A stretch of DNA of 64,000 nt. Origin: Neobacillus sp. CF12. GTDB taxonomy: Bacteria > Bacillota > Bacilli > Bacillales > Cytobacillaceae. Position 1 is the stretch's first letter, and every line of letters begins with the position of its first letter. The position numbers and the translations under genes were made by a program. The notes beneath the pieces are model-generated. The model saw nothing but the letters and a program-made list of their open reading frames with translations. It was not told where the DNA came from and made no database searches. Location: NCBI RefSeq assembly GCF_030348765.1, contig NZ_JAUCEU010000007.1:3351501-3415500 (forward strand), written 5' to 3'. Below, piece after piece: positions 24,497 through 33,710 of this stretch.

Positions 24497-25834
24497 TCAT
24501 TTCAGAATGTCGAAGATGATTTTTGCGTGGTCTGTGTTGTCGATTTGTCCTTTGAAGCGCTCGCTTCCTGGTCCGAAGGCATAGACGTTTACGTCTTCTC
24601 CGGTGTGACCACGAGTTGTCCAGCCTGTTAGGGTTCGCAGGTTAATGACCTCTTCGATGGTATTGTCGATGTTTTTTACATTTTGTGTTCTTGCTGCTCT
24701 TTCAACTAAATTTATTTCGTCTTTTGTTAAAGGAAGATCGATATATTTCGTTAAGGTTTCTTTAACACCTGCTCCATTAACTATTTTCGCAGCCATATAA
24801 TTAGGAGTTCGCTTCACTGCTTTGATAACAGAACTAAACCAATTATATTGCCCCTGCGCGCCAATCGTGAAGCCTCCTGTTGAATGGTCGGCTGTTGCAA
24901 TGACTAATGTATGTCCGTCCTTTTTGGCAAAGTCGACAGCGACCTTATATGCTTTCTCGAAGTCTTCCATTTCACTCATTACACCTACGATATCATTGTC
25001 ATGCGCTGCCCAGTCGATCTGACTACCTTCAACCATAAGAAAAAAGCCGGTATTGTACTTATTAAGTCTTTCAATGGCTGAAGTTGTCATGTCTGCAAGG
25101 GATGGAACATTACTTGGACGATCAATCATTTTCGGCAATCCGCGTTTTGCAAATAGCCCTACCACCTGAGCACTTTCGTCGTTTTTCAACTCGTTTAAAG
25201 ATGTTACATAGCTATAGCCGTCTTTCTGAAACTCCTTCACTAGGTTTCTATCTTTACGGATAAACCAGTCAGAACCCCCACCGAGTAATACATCTATCTT
25301 ATGCCTTCCATTTACTAAATCTTGAAAATAATCATCCGCAATTGCGCTCATGCTTTTTCGCTGGGAAACATGAGCACCAAATGCAGCAGGGGTACCATGG
25401 GTAATTTGGGCTGTAGCAACGAGACCTGTTCCTTTCCCTTTTTCCTTAGCTCTTTCAAGAACAGATTTCAATTTCGAATGATCATTCCCAATCCCAATCG
25501 CTCCATTATAAGTTTTCACACCAGTTGCCATTGCGGTTGCCGAAGCAGCTGAATCTGTTACATTATGCCTTGGATCATTGGGATATGTTGTCTGTTGACC
25601 AACAAGGTAAGGTCCAAACTCAGTTGATTCTAGTTCTAAAGTGGCTGGATCATCTTTAAAATAACGGTAACCGGATGTGAATGAAACACCCATGCCATCA
25701 CCAATTAGAAAAATAATATTCTTAATATCTCGATTTTCTTCATTAACAGTAGCTTCACATGTTCCCATAGAACTAGTTAACGTACTAGATAAAACCATAG
25801 CAATAGTAAATATCCACTTAGCCAGAACCTTCAT
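24497..25834 (-). CDS. Alkaline phosphatase (PhoA/PhoB family)
   Basis: A 445-residue secreted enzyme. A signal peptide (about residues 1-28) precedes IFLIGDGMGVSF with the first metal Asp, NVTDSAASATAMATG with the nucleophilic Ser, then EGSQIDWAAHDND and TADHSTGGF with zinc ligands and RGHTGEDV near the C-terminus. It releases phosphate from organic esters outside the cell. The family is normally PhoPR-controlled, but I could not find clear TTAACA repeats in the 178 bp upstream. Start ATG at 25834 has GGAGGAAATTGGCAT nearby. Confidence 0.95.
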   Translation of the reverse strand: MKVLAKWIFTIAMVLSSTLTSSMGTCEATVNEENRDIKNIIFLIGDGMGVSFTSGYRYFKDDPATLELESTEFGPYLVGQQTTYPNDPRHNVTDSAASATAMATGVKTYNGAIGIGNDHSKLKSVLERAKEKGKGTGLVATAQITHGTPAAFGAHVSQRKSMSAIADDYFQDLVNGRHKIDVLLGGGSDWFIRKDRNLVKEFQKDGYSYVTSLNELKNDESAQVVGLFAKRGLPKMIDRPSNVPSLADMTTSAIERLNKYNTGFFLMVEGSQIDWAAHDNDIVGVMSEMEDFEKAYKVAVDFAKKDGHTLVIATADHSTGGFTIGAQGQYNWFSSVIKAVKRTPNYMAAKIVNGAGVKETLTKYIDLPLTKDEINLVERAARTQNVKNIDNTIEEVINLRTLTGWTTRGHTGEDVNVYAFGPGSERFKGQIDNTDHAKIIFDILK

Positions 25835-26012
25835 ATGCCAATTTCCTCCAGATGTCGTAAATGGTACTTATTATGGTTAGATAATCATAAATTTATCCAT
25901 TTCCAAAATCCATATCTAAATCTTTTAAAAAATCAAAAAAGTATATTCTATCTAGGAAAAAATTGTTATATGATGGATTTGTTCTCTTTTCTTATTTTTC
26001 GAGGAGGTTTTT

Positions 26013-26789
26013 ATGGACAGAGACATAATACTAGAACTTTTTAACCAGCATTTAAGGATTGGAATAATAGAGCCGGATTCTCGGAGAGAGAGGACCGATT
26101 CTGTCATCAGGAAGGTTTCTTTATCGGATGAACCGGGGTTTATTTCCTACTCGGAAATGGATGAAACTAATGCCGATACTGTCATAGAAGAACAATTTGC
26201 TTATTATAAAAACTTAAAGCAACAATTCGAGTGGAAGGTTTTTGATTACGATCAACCTTCAGATTTAAAGGAAAGGTTGCGAAAAAAGGGGTTCTCACTT
26301 GAAGAATCAGAGGCACTTATGATTTCTGACTTAACGGAGACTAGTCAACTGCTTGATACTAATGTCCTTCCTGAGGTAAAAAGACTTACGACTGAACAGG
26401 AAATCTGGGACATTATTAAACTAGAAGAAGAAGTTTGGAATGATAATTATCAAGACTTAGGTCAGCGTCTTGTTCGGGATCTTAATGACACTTCCGCTCA
26501 CCTTTCCCTCTACGGAGCCTATGTTGATGGAAAAATAGTCAGTGCTGCCTGGATGTACTTTCATGAGGGCACACCATTTGCCAGCCTTTGGGGAGGCTCA
26601 ACCTTGGCAGATTACCGCAAAAGAGGGTATTACAGTTCACTTCTGGCGATTCGGGCACGTGAAGCTTCAGCAAGCGGTTTTCCGTTACTTATCGTCGATG
26701 CCAGTTCTATGAGCAAGCCCATTCTTGAAAAGCATGGATTCTTTTGCTATGGTTATTCTACACCTTGTATGTCACCAAAGTTTGTATAG
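26013..26789 (+). CDS. GNAT-family N-acetyltransferase
   Basis: A 258-residue protein. The C-terminal half is a GNAT domain: AWMYFHEGTPFASLWGGST, the acetyl-CoA loop YRKRGYYSSLLAIRA (Q/RxxGxG/A variant), and ILEKHGFFCYGYSTP. The N-terminal 120 residues resemble a second, degenerate GNAT-like half. Acceptor unknown. ATG follows GAGGAGGTTTTT. Monocistronic, ending in a terminator. Confidence 0.85.
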   Translation: MDRDIILELFNQHLRIGIIEPDSRRERTDSVIRKVSLSDEPGFISYSEMDETNADTVIEEQFAYYKNLKQQFEWKVFDYDQPSDLKERLRKKGFSLEESEALMISDLTETSQLLDTNVLPEVKRLTTEQEIWDIIKLEEEVWNDNYQDLGQRLVRDLNDTSAHLSLYGAYVDGKIVSAAWMYFHEGTPFASLWGGSTLADYRKRGYYSSLLAIRAREASASGFPLLIVDASSMSKPILEKHGFFCYGYSTPCMSPKFV

Positions 26790-26792
26790 AAG

Positions 26793-26825
26793 ATCCCCAG
26801 GAACTTGATTCCTAGGGATTTTTTT
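26793..26825. terminator. Terminator between acetyltransferase and thioesterase genes
   Basis: ATCCCCAGGAA and TTCCTAGGGAT pair with one mismatch around CTTGA, followed by seven T. Confidence 0.85.
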
Positions 26826-27222
26826 ACCGATTAAATAGGGTAAAATCCAAAATGGACGGATTAGCCTTAAGTCTGCGGATATCATCGGGGACGGTCACTT
26901 TGGTTCTTTTTAAACGGTCAATCGTTGCCAATACAGCCTCAGCGGAAACCACCTGCTCATTCCGTTGGTTGATAACCGTTTGCTTGAGTGTATAGCTAGT
27001 ATTCCCCAACCGTTCTAAACATGTTCGAATCTTTAACCTGTCTTTTGGGAAAATCTCTTTCTTAAAATCTGCATTAATATGTACTAAAACGGATTCTACA
27101 CCTGCCAAAATACTATATTTGTACCATTCTGACCGTGCGTCATCTAAATATTCATATAGTTTTACATTACTAACATGATAAAAATCCGATTCAGCTATAA
27201 TCTCCCTTTCTGTATAAGCCAT
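26824..27222 (-). CDS. Hotdog-fold acyl-CoA thioesterase
   Basis: A 132-residue protein of the 4HBT/YbgC-like hotdog superfamily: FYHVSNVKLYEYLDDARSEWY resembles the active-site helix (normally Asp/Glu with an HxxY pattern), followed by strands HINADFKKEIFPKDRLKI and YTLKQTVINQRNEQVVSAEA. It probably hydrolyses acyl-CoA thioesters; the physiological substrate is unknown. ATG follows GGAGGAGATGGTTGC. Confidence 0.85.
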   Translation of the reverse strand: MAYTEREIIAESDFYHVSNVKLYEYLDDARSEWYKYSILAGVESVLVHINADFKKEIFPKDRLKIRTCLERLGNTSYTLKQTVINQRNEQVVSAEAVLATIDRLKRTKVTVPDDIRRLKANPSILDFTLFNR

Positions 27223-27294
27223 GCAACCATCTCCTCCACTTCCTTATATGATATATGTATTTCGCTGAATGCTTTTGGATTACCTGCAAAAGTA

Positions 27295-27324
27295 AAAGCC
27301 TGATCCATATCAGGACCAGGCTTT
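27295..27324 (-). terminator. Terminator of the M14 peptidase gene
   Basis: AAAGCCTG (27295-27302) and CAGGCTTT (27317-27324) form an 8-bp stem with a partially paired loop; T-rich sequence follows in the minus direction. Confidence 0.8.
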
Positions 27325-27329
27325 GCTTA

Positions 27330-29708
27330 TTATTTTCCTTCAAATATTGCGTTAGAGATGAGTCTAAACAAGTAGTCGGTGTGGTCTCGGAATCCTGCTT
27401 CTAAACCTATTAGAGTGACGTCTTTACTTTCCTCTTTTACAATTACCGCTTGACCTTTGGCTGGCATATTATTTCTCCAATGCCCTGCTACAAAGAAGTC
27501 ATCTGAGTTCGCCAAAGTAGCAGCGACCTCATCATTTCCAGTAACCGTATACCAAGCTGGGCGGTAAACAAATCCAATATCGTTCTGGTCATAACCTGCA
27601 GTTAATCCCGTCCCATCATAATTTACCTTCACAATACCGTTACTGTTCGATCCAGCGCTATTCACCACGTTGTCAGTCAGACCTAGTGTTCTGGTTGCTC
27701 TGGATGCACCAGCACCTATAGCAATGTATTTTCCTCCATTGTCAACAAAACTTGTTACATTGCTTTTAAAAGTTGAAAATTGATCAGCATTTTGGAAACC
27801 AAATTCTTTGTTTGCAGCATTTAGATTGGTAGAAATTAGACTTTCTGTCCCACTGTAAACAAATACATCAAATCCCTCTAAACCATTGTCTGCTACTTCA
27901 ACAGGGGTCACTTCTGTAACATCAAATCCAAGTCTCTTCAAAGCAAGTTTTGTCCCGCTGTGAGACTGAACTTTCCCCATACCGCCATCCTTGAGAATGG
28001 CTACCTGCAAGCTTGTTACTTCACTTACATTCTCAGGCACTGCAGAAGCTGTTCCAATCTGCAACCCGGATTCCTTCACAGCAGCTGCTATTTTATTTGC
28101 AGCAGCACTTGTATAAAAGTTACCCTCTTCATCACGCGAAATAGCTACTCCTTGGTTAAGTAAGGAATTCACTAATTCGATTGCCTTTACTGAACTATTA
28201 GGAATCAAGTATGGGCCTTTACCTGTAACAGCACCTTGAACGGTCACTTGATTTATCTTTTTAGCTGTAACGTCTACAGCACTGTACGTCTCTACAGCTT
28301 CAAAGCCCCAAAGTTCCGGCAAACTCCATGCGGAAATATCATACATAGCTGGTGTATCGTTTGAAATGTCTTCCCCATTCCATAGCATGGTGTTGGCTAA
28401 CCCTGCCTTGGCTTGGTCCATCTGAACAAGATACGTTCCCTTTGGATATGTTTTGCCATCAACAGTAAATGCCTTGGCAGCTTCTGTCACCTCAATATCA
28501 TTCTTAAGTAAATGGTTGACAGCCTTGTTTGTTACCGTAGGGTCCTTTTCATCAACTGGCAAAATATATGCATTCGGGAAGAATCCTTCTTCATGGAAAG
28601 GATGATCAAAATTAATGCCGCGTTTAAACATTTCAATTTGGTCTTTAATCATTGCCTGCTTGTTTTCTGTGGCAAAATTCATGGCACCCATGATCGCGTT
28701 ATACATCCAGCGTACCCCGTCCAAGTCATTTGTTGGTGCTTCTAACGTATGACCGTAAGCGCCATGGTACATCGCATACATCGGTGTGAAAATTGGGGGA
28801 TAATCGTCCCAGCCAGCTGCATCATCACGCTGCGGTACGTAAACCCCCTCCATGCTTTGATACAAATTCCCTGTATAACTTTCCTTGTCTCCGATAATCT
28901 CTGCTTCCATTGCTTTTGCCTGATCTACTGCCCACTTATTATAAAGGTCATATTCATAATTAGGATTATGAGGAGGCGTACATGGTTCAATTAATCCTTG
29001 CAGGTTTGGCCCATAATTTTTCACATAGCCATGGGTATCAAGAAATACCATTGGATTCCATTCTTTTATCAATTCAACCGTTTCTTGGGTTTCAGGTTGG
29101 GATTGAGTGATAAAGTCACGATTCAAATCAACGCCTTCCCCATTAAAACGGGTAGCATCTACACGACCATCAGGATTTTGCACAACGTTAAATATAAGAA
29201 TATTATTCTCTAAAATATTTTTAGTTTCTGCGTCATTCTGAGTCGCAAAGCGTTCGATTAACTGGATAACCGCATCACTTCCTACAAACTCGGTACCATG
29301 GATCGATCCATTAATCATAATCGGTACTTTAAAGTCTGGATTTTCAGCAATCCAATCCTGCGCCTTGCCAGGATTCTTAAACATTTGCTTTCTAAGCGAC
29401 TGGAATTTTCCAAATTTCCCTTGTGTCGTTGGATCTGCAATCGTTACAACATAAAGAGGATGACCATCAGCAGATGTTCCGCGGACTTCCACTTTTACAC
29501 GATTTGATTGTTTTTCAATAGCTGTCAATTTAGCCCCTATTTGAGAGAATTTCATAAAGTCATAGTTTTCACTATTAAACTTGCTGCCTTCCTGTTCTTC
29601 GACTACATTAACATTCGTCCATTTTGGACCCTCAGCAAATCCTGTTGAAAAGGGAACAGCTGTAAGTAAACTCACTGCTAGAAGACCTGCAATTTTTTTC
29701 TTCTTCAT
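27330..29708 (-). CDS. Secreted M14-family zinc carboxypeptidase
   Basis: A 792-residue exported protein. A signal peptide (about 1-25) is followed by an M14 domain: NGSIHGTEFVGSDAVIQL carries the HxxE zinc ligands, NPDGRVDATRFNGEGVDLNRD the substrate-binding Asn-Arg, FLDTHGY the third ligand, and GHTLEAPTND the catalytic Glu. The C-terminal 400 residues hold further globular domains including a GATase1-like segment (ISTNLNAANKE, then GGKYIAIGAGASR). It likely trims peptides outside the cell. ATG follows TGGAGGTTCTAT. Monocistronic. Confidence 0.93.
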   Translation of the reverse strand: MKKKKIAGLLAVSLLTAVPFSTGFAEGPKWTNVNVVEEQEGSKFNSENYDFMKFSQIGAKLTAIEKQSNRVKVEVRGTSADGHPLYVVTIADPTTQGKFGKFQSLRKQMFKNPGKAQDWIAENPDFKVPIMINGSIHGTEFVGSDAVIQLIERFATQNDAETKNILENNILIFNVVQNPDGRVDATRFNGEGVDLNRDFITQSQPETQETVELIKEWNPMVFLDTHGYVKNYGPNLQGLIEPCTPPHNPNYEYDLYNKWAVDQAKAMEAEIIGDKESYTGNLYQSMEGVYVPQRDDAAGWDDYPPIFTPMYAMYHGAYGHTLEAPTNDLDGVRWMYNAIMGAMNFATENKQAMIKDQIEMFKRGINFDHPFHEEGFFPNAYILPVDEKDPTVTNKAVNHLLKNDIEVTEAAKAFTVDGKTYPKGTYLVQMDQAKAGLANTMLWNGEDISNDTPAMYDISAWSLPELWGFEAVETYSAVDVTAKKINQVTVQGAVTGKGPYLIPNSSVKAIELVNSLLNQGVAISRDEEGNFYTSAAANKIAAAVKESGLQIGTASAVPENVSEVTSLQVAILKDGGMGKVQSHSGTKLALKRLGFDVTEVTPVEVADNGLEGFDVFVYSGTESLISTNLNAANKEFGFQNADQFSTFKSNVTSFVDNGGKYIAIGAGASRATRTLGLTDNVVNSAGSNSNGIVKVNYDGTGLTAGYDQNDIGFVYRPAWYTVTGNDEVAATLANSDDFFVAGHWRNNMPAKGQAVIVKEESKDVTLIGLEAGFRDHTDYLFRLISNAIFEGK

Positions 29709-29851
29709 ATAGAACCTCCATACCAGTATGTATTTTTATTAAACATTATGTATTTTTATAACGTAAAGTTATTTTAATATTGTATGTATTAAAATGCTAT
29801 CCAACCTTTTTCCTGAAAAATAGTAAAAACATAGGATAAAAGTTATACTCC

Positions 29852-29883
29852 AAAAAAAAAGCATCCTGCCATTGAGGATGCTT
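29852..29883 (-). terminator. Terminator of the 29890 membrane protein gene
   Basis: AAGCATCCT (29859-29867) and AGGATGCTT (29875-29883) form a perfect stem, followed in the minus direction by nine T. Confidence 0.9.
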
Positions 29884-29889
29884 ACCACT

Positions 29890-30480
29890 TTATAAATTCA
29901 TTTTTCCCACTGAACTATTTTCAACTACCACATTTCCTCGTGATTTCTTTAATACCTCGACTCCAAACCACATGAAGGGAATACCCCAGGCAAGAACAGA
30001 ATAATCACCAATCACTGGAATAAAATTGAGAATCGGTGCAAGTAAAATCAAAATAGCAGGTACTTTAGAAAATACCTTAGTCTTTAACACCGCAATCCCA
30101 AGTAAGATCATCGAAAGCATAACGGAGAGCATCATCAATGGACTTGCAATTAGAATTGGTAATGGCGGCATATCCATTTGCAATACTTTCGGATCATAGA
30201 CCGCAAATACTAAACTTGCAAACACCATTCCCATCAAAATAAAGCTTCCAAAGGCATATAGGATGAACGCTGTGAATCCCAATTTTCCAAATTCCTTATG
30301 AGCCGAAAAATACAATCCAAAAATACCTAAGCCCATAAATAACGTCCCAAGGACTCCTGCTGTTAATTCTTGCGTACTATTCATCCCCCATACTAATGCC
30401 AGAGGGCACATCAGTGCACGGAAAAAACCTCCAATGATACTAAATATGGCTAACAAACGAATCACCTTGTTTAAATTCAT
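29890..30480 (-). CDS. Six-helix membrane protein of unknown function
   Basis: A 196-residue protein with about six helices, similar in feel to DUF4386-type proteins but not securely assigned. The C-terminus ends in a short hydrophilic tail. ATG at 30480 is chosen because AAAGGAAG lies 9 bp upstream; a TTG at 30489 would be too close to it. It follows the NarL-type two-component genes and is separated from them by a terminator and an unusual GC-rich inverted repeat, so it may be that system's target. Confidence 0.75.
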   Translation of the reverse strand: MNLNKVIRLLAIFSIIGGFFRALMCPLALVWGMNSTQELTAGVLGTLFMGLGIFGLYFSAHKEFGKLGFTAFILYAFGSFILMGMVFASLVFAVYDPKVLQMDMPPLPILIASPLMMLSVMLSMILLGIAVLKTKVFSKVPAILILLAPILNFIPVIGDYSVLAWGIPFMWFGVEVLKKSRGNVVVENSSVGKMNL

Positions 30481-30523
30481 GTCTATCAACTTCCTTTCGT
30501 TTTATTAACCTAACTTTATCAAT

Positions 30524-30578
30524 CCCGGTGTCCCGGCGTCTTGTGACCGCCGTCCCGAGTCAACCGGGAAGTTTTTTT
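30524..30578. other. GC-rich inverted-repeat block upstream of the 30480 gene
   Basis: In an AT-rich setting this 45-bp block has outer arms CCCGGT (30524-30529) and ACCGGG (30563-30568) and inner arms CCGGCGTC and GACCGCCG. T7 follows on the plus strand (30572-30578), but no plus-strand gene ends here. For the minus-strand gene at 30480 it occupies the activator position, so a response-regulator binding site is the more attractive reading. Confidence 0.55.
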
Positions 30579-30580
30579 AT

Positions 30581-30606
30581 AAAAAAAGAACCCTAAAAAG
30601 GGCTCT
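30581..30606 (-). terminator. Terminator of the NarL-type two-component operon
   Basis: In the minus direction AGAGCCC and GGGTTCT pair (one G-U) around TTTTTA and are followed by seven T. It is 10 bp after the response regulator stop. Confidence 0.88.
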
Positions 30607-30615
30607 GAACCTAAT

Positions 30616-31263
30616 TTATTCACTTTCTTTCCCTAACCCAGCTTCTCTTGCCATAATAATCGCATGGGCACGATCGCTGGCATGTAATTTACTTAAGATA
30701 TTGGAAACATGATTTCGAACTGTTTTTTGGTTTAAGCCTAATACGCTGGCAATGTCAGCATTATTTTCTCCTTTAGCAATATGGTCTAACACTTCTCGCT
30801 CTCTTTCCGTTAATTGTGGAAAAACATCTACCTGAGTTTGCTTTGATTTAGCTTCAAAATAGTACATCATTCTTCTTGCAATCGACGGACTAAATATTGC
30901 TTCACCATCCCCCACTGCTTGAATCGCTCGAATGATTTCATTCCTATTTGCCTCTTTTAAAAGATACCCCCTTGCTCCCGCCCTCATCGCAGCAAACACA
31001 GAACTGTCATCATCGTACATGGTTAATACAAGAATTCCAGTATCAGGGCGTTTCTGGATAATCTGTTTCGTGGCTTCAATTCCACTCATTTTTGGCAAGT
31101 TAAGGTCCATGAGAATAATGTTTGGATTCAACTGATCCGCCAATTGAACCGCTTCTTCACCCGTTCCCGCTTCCCCCACTACCTCAACATCCTCCACACT
31201 TTCCAGCATTCTAGCTAATCCATCCCGAAACATCGGATGATCTTCTACTAGTAAAACTCGCAT
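30616..31263 (-). CDS. NarL/LuxR-family response regulator
   Basis: A 215-residue regulator. The receiver has VEDHPMF, phospho-acceptor Asp in IILMDLNLPKMSG, LTMYDDDSS and GYLLKEAN. The C-terminal LuxR helix-turn-helix is LTEREREVLDHIAKGENNAD, then NQKTVRNHVSNILSKLH. It lies 4 bp after the sensor kinase gene and is its cognate partner. ATG follows AAGGAGATTAAAAGA. Target unknown; see the GC-rich block at 30524. Confidence 0.95.
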   Translation of the reverse strand: MRVLLVEDHPMFRDGLARMLESVEDVEVVGEAGTGEEAVQLADQLNPNIILMDLNLPKMSGIEATKQIIQKRPDTGILVLTMYDDDSSVFAAMRAGARGYLLKEANRNEIIRAIQAVGDGEAIFSPSIARRMMYYFEAKSKQTQVDVFPQLTEREREVLDHIAKGENNADIASVLGLNQKTVRNHVSNILSKLHASDRAHAIIMAREAGLGKESE

Positions 31264-31267
31264 TCTT

Positions 31268-33322
31268 TTAATCTCCTTCCATCCACAACGGCAATCTTGC
31301 TTCTATCATCAAACCTTTATCATGACCATTTTTGATTAAAAATTGCCCATCGACCTCCACCGCACGTTCTCTCATTGAATGGAGACCAATCCCATTTTTC
31401 CGATTGGTTGGAAGACCTACGCCATCATCTATTATCCTGATCATTACGTGTGAATCCTCTAACCCAAGAGTAACTTTACAAGTAGACCCCTTTGAGTGCT
31501 TACCAGCATTCGTGACTGCTTCCTGGACAATCCGATAGGCAGCAACTTCAATCGCTGCATGAAGAGGAAAGTCAATTTCAGATGCTTCCAGCGAAACCTT
31601 TAGCGAACTGCCATCATATTGTCGGCAAAGTTCATCTAATGCAAAAATTAACCCTAATTCATCTAATGCAGGTGGGCGTAAATTGTAGACCAATTGCCGA
31701 ATCCCAGCGATTGCAGAGCGAAGATCTTCCTGTAACTCAATCAATCTATTTTTCAGCACTATATCTACATCATTTTGATAAACTAAAGTATCCATTTTTA
31801 ATGAAATACTAGCAAGACTAGCACCTAACCCATCATGTAAATCACGACGCAGCCTTCTTCTTTCTTCTTCTCTAAAACTAACAAGTTTGATTCTTGAGCG
31901 TTTCAACTCACTTAAAATTCTTACCGTTTGTACTGCCATCGTCACCTGCCTAAGTAGATCGGTTAATAAATAGACTTTGTCAGGGGGCATTGTCTCTTGT
32001 AAGGAACGAGCACCAACAAGAAGGATACCAATTCTTTCCCCGTTTAGGGTTAAGGGGAATTCCGACCTTACCTGAACTTCTTCACCAAACGTCGCATAAC
32101 GCTCAAATTGTCCTTCCATCTCGATATCAATTGCAGCAAATGGAAGCTTAAGTGCCTTTGCTACTTCTTCCACCACCGTAAGAAGGACAGAAGAATTTGT
32201 CATCGTTAACTCTAACCGTTGTGTGAGTGAGGATAAAATTTTATAAGGGTCCTCACGATCTCCGTAAACTAAGGTGTTAACGGAATGCTGTATTTTTGTA
32301 CGTAAGGGTTGAAAAAAGATGGCCACAATCCCAGTTGCTAATAGAGAGATAAAAATATTATTTTGATCATTAAGTAAGAACCCTAGTGATCCGACAATGA
32401 GGACATATACTCCCATAACCATAAGGGTTACAAATGAATAAACGATTGTTCTGCTGAACACCACAGATAAATGCCGCTGCCGTTGTTCTAATATGGCAAT
32501 CCCGATGGAAAAGGGCATAAATAAAAGGGCAAGATAATAAACAAACCACATAAATAGTTTTAAAAGGCCGTTCTCGCCAAAGATGGAAAAAGTTAATAGC
32601 GACAACACGGAGAGAATAAACCCGCTCAAACTGACTGCAAACCAGCGCATCTGTCTTTTCAGTTGCTTTGTTTGGGCATGACGATAACGGTGGATTTGTG
32701 AATAAATGGCCAGAGCATGTAGTGATAACCAAATTCCCGACCGGATAGGTATCGGCCATGTTGTTGGATCTATGAAGGAACCTGGTAGAAAATAAATACC
32801 TATATTCCCAACTAAACCAATAATCGCTGGGTATAACAGCCACTTTGGTCGAAATCGTCCATCCGGAAACAAAAAGAAAAAGAATAAATATAAATCACCT
32901 ACAAAGCTCTCTACCTGAAAAATACTTTCTAAATGCGGGGCCTCAGAGATGATTGGGGTACTTATACTCATAACCGTTCCGGTGGCAATGAGCAGGATTG
33001 AGGTATACAAACAAATTCTGTCTCTCATGCCATATACATAAAGGAGGCAGCCCACTGAAAAGAAGGATAAAAATTGAATAAGCAAAAGGACAACGAGAAT
33101 CCCACTATAGAATGACATTGACATCCCATAGGATAGTAGAGTTTGTGCTTCCTCAGCACTTAAAAGGAAAAGATCCTGGCACTCTTCACTGCTGCAAACT
33201 TTTAGGAACTTGTCATAGGCCTTCGTTTCCGAATAAATAAACAAGGCCACTGATATGACCGTTATATACCACCAAGCCCCATGTGAAAACAAATAAAACA
33301 ACCCATCCAATCTCTTCTTCAT
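31268..33322 (-). CDS. Sensor histidine kinase (HisKA_3, LiaS/DesK-like) with 8-9 helices and GAF-like domain
   Basis: A 684-residue kinase. The N-terminal 330 residues contain about nine membrane helices with an extracytoplasmic loop near residues 35-55 that holds two close cysteines (KVCSSEECQDLF). A GAF-like region follows (about 365-470), then HisKA_3 with phospho-acceptor His in RRLRRDLHDGLGASLASI and a HATPase domain ending GIGLHSMRERA. The signal is unknown. It precedes its NarL-type regulator by 4 bp. ATG start at 33322. Confidence 0.93.
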   Translation of the reverse strand: MKKRLDGLFYLFSHGAWWYITVISVALFIYSETKAYDKFLKVCSSEECQDLFLLSAEEAQTLLSYGMSMSFYSGILVVLLLIQFLSFFSVGCLLYVYGMRDRICLYTSILLIATGTVMSISTPIISEAPHLESIFQVESFVGDLYLFFFFLFPDGRFRPKWLLYPAIIGLVGNIGIYFLPGSFIDPTTWPIPIRSGIWLSLHALAIYSQIHRYRHAQTKQLKRQMRWFAVSLSGFILSVLSLLTFSIFGENGLLKLFMWFVYYLALLFMPFSIGIAILEQRQRHLSVVFSRTIVYSFVTLMVMGVYVLIVGSLGFLLNDQNNIFISLLATGIVAIFFQPLRTKIQHSVNTLVYGDREDPYKILSSLTQRLELTMTNSSVLLTVVEEVAKALKLPFAAIDIEMEGQFERYATFGEEVQVRSEFPLTLNGERIGILLVGARSLQETMPPDKVYLLTDLLRQVTMAVQTVRILSELKRSRIKLVSFREEERRRLRRDLHDGLGASLASISLKMDTLVYQNDVDIVLKNRLIELQEDLRSAIAGIRQLVYNLRPPALDELGLIFALDELCRQYDGSSLKVSLEASEIDFPLHAAIEVAAYRIVQEAVTNAGKHSKGSTCKVTLGLEDSHVMIRIIDDGVGLPTNRKNGIGLHSMRERAVEVDGQFLIKNGHDKGLMIEARLPLWMEGD

Positions 33323-33414
33323 GTCCCATCCTCATCCTTAATTCATTATCATTCATACATCAGCCAATTTAATACTATTTAGACAAATCCCTATAAATAC
33401 CTTTTACGCACAAT

Positions 33415-33450
33415 AAAAAAGTTCCTAAGAAAACTTCCCTAGGAACTTTT
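33415..33450 (-). terminator. Terminator of the small zinc-ribbon gene
   Basis: AAGTTCCTA and TAGGAACTT pair; in the minus direction T6 follows. It lies 8 bp after the stop codon of the 52-residue ORF, supporting that ORF as a gene. Confidence 0.85.
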
Positions 33451-33458
33451 GACTCAAA

Positions 33459-33617
33459 TTATTTAAGGCGGCAGTTTTTGCATACTTTGATGGTTTGGTT
33501 TGTTACTGTTTTATGTGGATACAACAGCTTTATTCTTGTCCTACCACACAAAAGACAAGTCCCGCGGCCTCTTGAAGGCAGATAATTTATCGTCTTTCCC
33601 CTGTTTCTCTTTGCCAT
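33459..33617 (-). CDS. 52-residue basic zinc-ribbon protein
   Basis: A short ORF starting MAKRNRGKTINYLPSRGRG and containing CLLCGRT and later VCKNCRLK just before the stop. The CxxC...CxxC pair, 22 residues apart, and the basic composition (pI clearly high) suggest a zinc-ribbon that binds nucleic acid or the ribosome. I do not recognise a characterised member. It has its own terminator, but its ribosome-binding site is weak (GGGATGGATGATATGG region). It is below the usual length cutoff for gene calling. Confidence 0.72.
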   Translation of the reverse strand: MAKRNRGKTINYLPSRGRGTCLLCGRTRIKLLYPHKTVTNQTIKVCKNCRLK

Positions 33618-33710
33618 ATCATCCATCCCACTCCATAATTAATCTTGTCTCTTTATCTAATGATGGACTGGCACAAAGATTGTTAGGCATTTAATTGTTT
33701 TTATAACAAA

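Noticed and set aside
25835..26012. PhoP boxes upstream of alkaline phosphatase
   Set aside because: No TTAACA-like direct repeats at 11-bp spacing are visible on the minus strand, although control would be expected.
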